From the NCBI GenBank assembly GCA_011330645.1, contig DRQB01000095.1, positions 1-6,961 of the forward strand: a stretch of 6,961 nt of DNA. Reading direction: 5' to 3'. Shown one piece after another: positions 4,597 through 6,961 of this stretch; position 1 is the stretch's first letter; every line of letters begins with the position of its first letter. The position numbers and the translations under genes are program-made. Under the pieces are notes generated by a model, which made no database searches, was not told where the DNA came from, and saw nothing but the letters and a program-made list of their open reading frames with translations. This stretch comes from Campylobacterota bacterium (GTDB lineage: Bacteria > Campylobacterota > Campylobacteria > Campylobacterales > Sulfurovaceae).

Positions 4597-5447
4597 TTAG
4601 TCATAAACAATTTGAAAATGGCTTTAAATATATAGAAATACTGAATAAATATGCCCATGCAAAAATAGCTTTACAAGGGGCACATATATTTGCTTGTCGG
4701 TTTAAAGACAAACCTCCTTTGTTATGGTTAAGTAAAAAGGCATTTTTTGAAGAAGGTAAAGCAATTAGAGGGGGAATACCTATTTGTTTTCCATGGTTTG
4801 GAAAGCATACAGAAGATACAACCCTTCCTCAACATGGTTTTGCACGTACACAATTATGGCAATGTGTGGAAGAGAAAGAACTTGCTGATGGCAGTACTTT
4901 TGTTCGTTTAAAATTAAGTACAAATATGTTTACTTTGACACAATGGAAATATAAATTTAAACTCTATATAGAGTTTGTTATAGGTAAAACATTGAATGTT
5001 TCTTTGCATATTCATAATATCGATACAAAACCTTTTGAGGTAAGCACCGCATTGCATACGTATTTTTCTGTTTCTGATATCAACAAAACTTCTGTGAGAG
5101 GATTAGAGGGCTGTCAGTACTATGATGCTTTAGAAACACAATACAATGAACAAACAATACCTCTTGTAATAGATAAGGAAGTGGATAGGGTCTATTTTTC
5201 ACCTAATAATGTGATAACATTGGATGATGATAGAAAAAAAATAGTGTTGTCTCAAAGTGGTTCAAATTCTTTGGTGTTATGGAATCCTTGGAAAGAAAAA
5301 TCAAAAACAATGCAGGACATGACAGAAGATGGATATCGGACTATGCTATGTTTAGAGACAGCAAATGCGCGAGAAGATATGCGGGTTATAGCAGCAGGAG
5401 AAACACATACATTAAGAGCAAAAATAATGCAAGAAGATAGCACATAG
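4593..5447 (+). CDS. D-hexose-6-phosphate mutarotase (YeaD-type aldose epimerase)
   Basis: The protein has 284 residues and is cytoplasmic. It is expected to interconvert alpha and beta anomers of hexose 6-phosphates, feeding glycolysis or glycogen metabolism. Family motifs are: RGGIPICFPWFG (59-70), HGFAR (81-85), ALHTYFSVSD (153-162) with catalytic-type His155, VLWNPW (228-233) and CLETANA (253-259) with catalytic-type Glu255. The His/Glu pair matches the mutarotase mechanism. I chose ATG 4593 because it forms an ATGA overlap with the stop of the channel gene. ATG 4575 is in frame and would add six residues (MVDSSD) inside the upstream coding region; neither has a good ribosome binding site, so the start is not settled. 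The sequence is the most A/T-rich and Lys-rich of the operon but shows no sign of damage. Confidence 0.92.
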   Translation: MISHKQFENGFKYIEILNKYAHAKIALQGAHIFACRFKDKPPLLWLSKKAFFEEGKAIRGGIPICFPWFGKHTEDTTLPQHGFARTQLWQCVEEKELADGSTFVRLKLSTNMFTLTQWKYKFKLYIEFVIGKTLNVSLHIHNIDTKPFEVSTALHTYFSVSDINKTSVRGLEGCQYYDALETQYNEQTIPLVIDKEVDRVYFSPNNVITLDDDRKKIVLSQSGSNSLVLWNPWKEKSKTMQDMTEDGYRTMLCLETANAREDMRVIAAGETHTLRAKIMQEDST

Positions 5448-5490
5448 GTTTACATAGAGAGTACACAGAAGCCAGGTATGATGAAATATA

Positions 5491-5495
5491 AAGGA
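5491..5495 (+). promoter_or_regulatory. Ribosome binding site that sets the start at 5502
   Basis: AAGGA is six bases before ATG 5502. The earlier in-frame ATGs at 5478 and 5481 lack such a site and would translate across this one. Confidence 0.7.
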
Positions 5496-5501
5496 TACAT
5501 C

Positions 5502-5834
5502 ATGCTATACAAAGTAAAAGCAAAAATAAAACCAAATAAAATGAAAGACTTTTTTGCTGCTTTAACTGATGGGAGCATAGAAGCACAACAACCCGATGGA
5601 ATATATATTTTAAAAGCGATGAAAGATGCCCAGATGCTAACAGATGATACATTATCATGGTATGAAGCTTGTTACTGTGCAACACCACTAAGGCATGAAC
5701 GTGAAACAGTTTATGACAAGTATTTGACAGACTTTGAAACAACTTTAGTGTATGAAGTAAAAGATGATATCACTGGTAAATCATTTTGGACTTACCTAGA
5801 AGACAACTATTACGATGAAACATATACCTTTTAA
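5502..5834 (+). CDS. Conserved small protein of unknown function
   Basis: The protein has 110 residues, is acidic at the C-terminus (EDNYYDE) and has no signal peptide or membrane segment. The pattern MLYKVKAKI, then KMKDFFAALTDGSIEAQQPDG, a helix ILKAMKDAQM, WYEACYCATPLRHERETVYDKYLTDF and GKSFWTYLED looks like an intact family. I recall similar uncharacterised proteins that keep the C-x-C-x-T-P-L-x-H-E-R-E-T-V-Y-D block, here CYCATPLRHERETVYD at residues 59-74. The Cys59/Cys61 pair and invariant-looking HERET are the best candidates for functional residues. I do not know a function. Its 3' end overlaps the pirin gene by 20 bases, so the two are translated together. A 54-base gap with no clear promoter separates it from the mutarotase gene. 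Confidence 0.83.
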   Translation: MLYKVKAKIKPNKMKDFFAALTDGSIEAQQPDGIYILKAMKDAQMLTDDTLSWYEACYCATPLRHERETVYDKYLTDFETTLVYEVKDDITGKSFWTYLEDNYYDETYTF

Positions 5835-6516
5835 GTCACTGTATAGTGCAGAACATGGTTGGCTTCAAAGTCATTTTCATTTTTCATTTGCAGAGTATTA
5901 TGATAAAGATAATATGCATTTTGGTGTTCTTAGGGTGATGAATGATGATATCATCCAAGCACATTCAGGTTTTGCTACTCACCCACATAGAGATATGGAG
6001 ATTATTACCTATGTTATACATGGAGAACTGACCCATGAAGATAGTATGGGGAATAAAGAAACTTTGGGTCGGGGAAGTATGCAGTACCTTAGTGCAGGTA
6101 CGGGTATCACACATTCAGAATATAATGAAGGAGATGATGTTGTCCATTTGATTCAACTATGGATACTGCCTAAAGAGGAGGGCTTAAGTCCACGCTATGG
6201 TTCAAAAATCTTTACGAAAGAGGACCGTCATAATAAGTGGTTACATATTATTGCTCCAGAAGGTGCATCGCAGGTTACACCTATTTATCAAGATGCAAAT
6301 ATTTATGTGACCGAGTTAGATATGGGAAAAACACTCACCTGTGGGCTTACTTCGGATAGGCAAGTGTATTTGAAAGTGATGGAAGGAGATATCAATATCA
6401 ATGGTACTGAATATCGAGAGGGTGATGCAGGTGAAATCGAAGGGGAAGACTTAACTGTACTTGCATTAAATGACGCACATATACTTTTAGTAGAAATGTC
6501 CAGAGAGCCTTTATAA
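5815..6516 (+). CDS. Pirin-family bicupin (YhhW/quercetinase-like)
   Basis: The protein has 233 residues, against 231 for E. coli YhhW, and is full length. The N-terminal cupin holds the metal site: His56 and His58 in FATHPHRDMEI, His100 and Glu102 in GTGITHSEYNEGD. These match YhhW His57, His59, His101 and Glu103 with a one-residue shift, as I recall them. Other signature segments are HGWLQSHFHFSFAEYYD (14-30), THEDSMGNKE (73-82) and QLWILP. YhhW has quercetin 2,3-dioxygenase activity in vitro, but the physiological substrate of bacterial pirins is generally unclear. The start lies within the preceding gene (20-base overlap), without a strong ribosome binding site. That start gives an N-terminus equal in length to YhhW, which supports it. 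The following methyltransferase gene begins 1 base after its stop. Confidence 0.95.
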   Translation: MKHIPFKSLYSAEHGWLQSHFHFSFAEYYDKDNMHFGVLRVMNDDIIQAHSGFATHPHRDMEIITYVIHGELTHEDSMGNKETLGRGSMQYLSAGTGITHSEYNEGDDVVHLIQLWILPKEEGLSPRYGSKIFTKEDRHNKWLHIIAPEGASQVTPIYQDANIYVTELDMGKTLTCGLTSDRQVYLKVMEGDININGTEYREGDAGEIEGEDLTVLALNDAHILLVEMSREPL

Positions 6517-6517
6517 T

Positions 6518-6961
6518 ATGCTGAAGAAAAAATTTGATCCTATTGCTTATAAAAAAATGGTAAAAGAGTACCAAGAGCGTGATGACCCTTTAGGATGGTT
6601 TGATAGTATTTATGCAGATGCCAATGGTGACCATAAAGAAGTGTTTTGGGCAGACCTTGCGCCCAACCCCTATTTATTAGCATGGTTAGAAACACATCCT
6701 TTGGAGATGGAAAATAAAAAAGCCATAGTCATAGGGTGTGGGGTAGGTGATGATGCAGAGGCATTGTCTGCATATGGATATGATGTGACTGCTTTTGATA
6801 TTGCTCCCTCGGCGATTAGCCTGTGTAAAAATCGATATACCCAAACACAAGTTACGTATTTAGTGGCTGATTTATTTAATTATCCACTTGAATGGAATGA
6901 AGCTTATGACATAGTCTATGAGTGTAATACTATTCAAGTACTTCCTGGGAAATATAGAAAA
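6518..6961 (+). CDS. SAM-dependent methyltransferase, TPMT-like, 3' end missing
   Basis: The frame runs open from ATG 6518 to the last base (148 codons), so the C-terminus is outside the window. After an N-terminal helical region (PLGWFDSIYADANGDHKEVFWADLAPNP), the class I methyltransferase core begins. Motif I is AIVIGCGVGDDAEAL (69-83), followed by GYDVTAFDIAPSAI with Asp94 at the end of strand 2 (ribose-binding acid), then VTYLVADLF (112-120) and YDIVYECNTIQVLP (130-143). GCGxGDD, FDIxPxAI and E-x-x-TIQxLP are typical of thiopurine S-methyltransferase-like bacterial enzymes, which methylate small thiols or oxyanion-type substrates; the actual substrate is unknown. It starts 1 base after the pirin stop and is part of the same transcript. 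Confidence 0.9.
   Translation, partial: MLKKKFDPIAYKKMVKEYQERDDPLGWFDSIYADANGDHKEVFWADLAPNPYLLAWLETHPLEMENKKAIVIGCGVGDDAEALSAYGYDVTAFDIAPSAISLCKNRYTQTQVTYLVADLFNYPLEWNEAYDIVYECNTIQVLPGKYRK

Noticed and set aside
5500..5742. Minus-strand frame with a hydrophobic LVLFLLLLCIA end
   Set aside because: The hydrophobic run is the reverse complement of the Lys-rich 5' end of the unknown gene (AAA codons read as TTT); it is not a plausible membrane protein gene.
1..6961. Mobile element, CRISPR array, phage, toxin-antitoxin, defence system or RNA gene
   Set aside because: I saw no transposase, integrase, regularly spaced repeats, tRNA-like cloverleaf or rRNA sequence, and no known toxin or antitoxin motif. 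All long frames are explained by ordinary accessory or metabolic families.

Overview
The window is AT-rich bacterial DNA with every gene on the + strand and only short gaps between them. A small cytochrome c closely resembles the cytochrome c-553 of Helicobacter and Campylobacter as I remember it. With the base composition, the TATAAT-type -10 boxes without convincing -35 boxes, and the tight gene packing, this suggests a member of the Campylobacterota, perhaps a free-living Sulfurimonas/Sulfurovum/Arcobacter-like organism. The genus is a guess; the phylum is moderately supported.

Layout. Positions 1-974 hold the 3' part of a short-chain dehydrogenase and, two bases later, a small SpoIIAA/STAS-like protein. 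Positions 1020-1424 encode an exported single-domain rhodanese. Positions 1451-3041 form a regulatory module: a TetR-family repressor with NemR-like features, two copies of a 16-bp palindrome (TAGACT-N4-AGTCTA), and a two-gene operon encoding an AhpD/CMD-fold protein without its catalytic motif and a DUF4442-type hotdog thioesterase. Positions 3042-3518 are the cytochrome c-553 transcription unit, with its own promoter, palindromes and a 3' hairpin.

From 3629 to the window end runs a compact row: DUF2237 protein, TRIC-type (UPF0126) cation channel, hexose-6-phosphate mutarotase, a conserved small protein of unknown function, a pirin/quercetinase-like cupin, and the start of a TPMT-like methyltransferase. 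The first three are joined by 1-bp and 4-bp overlaps. After a 54-bp gap the last three are joined by a 20-bp overlap and a 1-bp gap.

How they fit together. Most products are small accessory or stress-type housekeeping proteins. The only local circuit visible in the DNA is the TetR regulator with its paired operators in front of the CMD/thioesterase genes; an electrophile or reactive-compound response is a reasonable inference. I found no mobile element, CRISPR array, RNA gene, phage remnant or defence system, and no gene-free stretch over 300 bases. The best candidate for something undescribed is the TetR/operator/CMD-like/thioesterase module.
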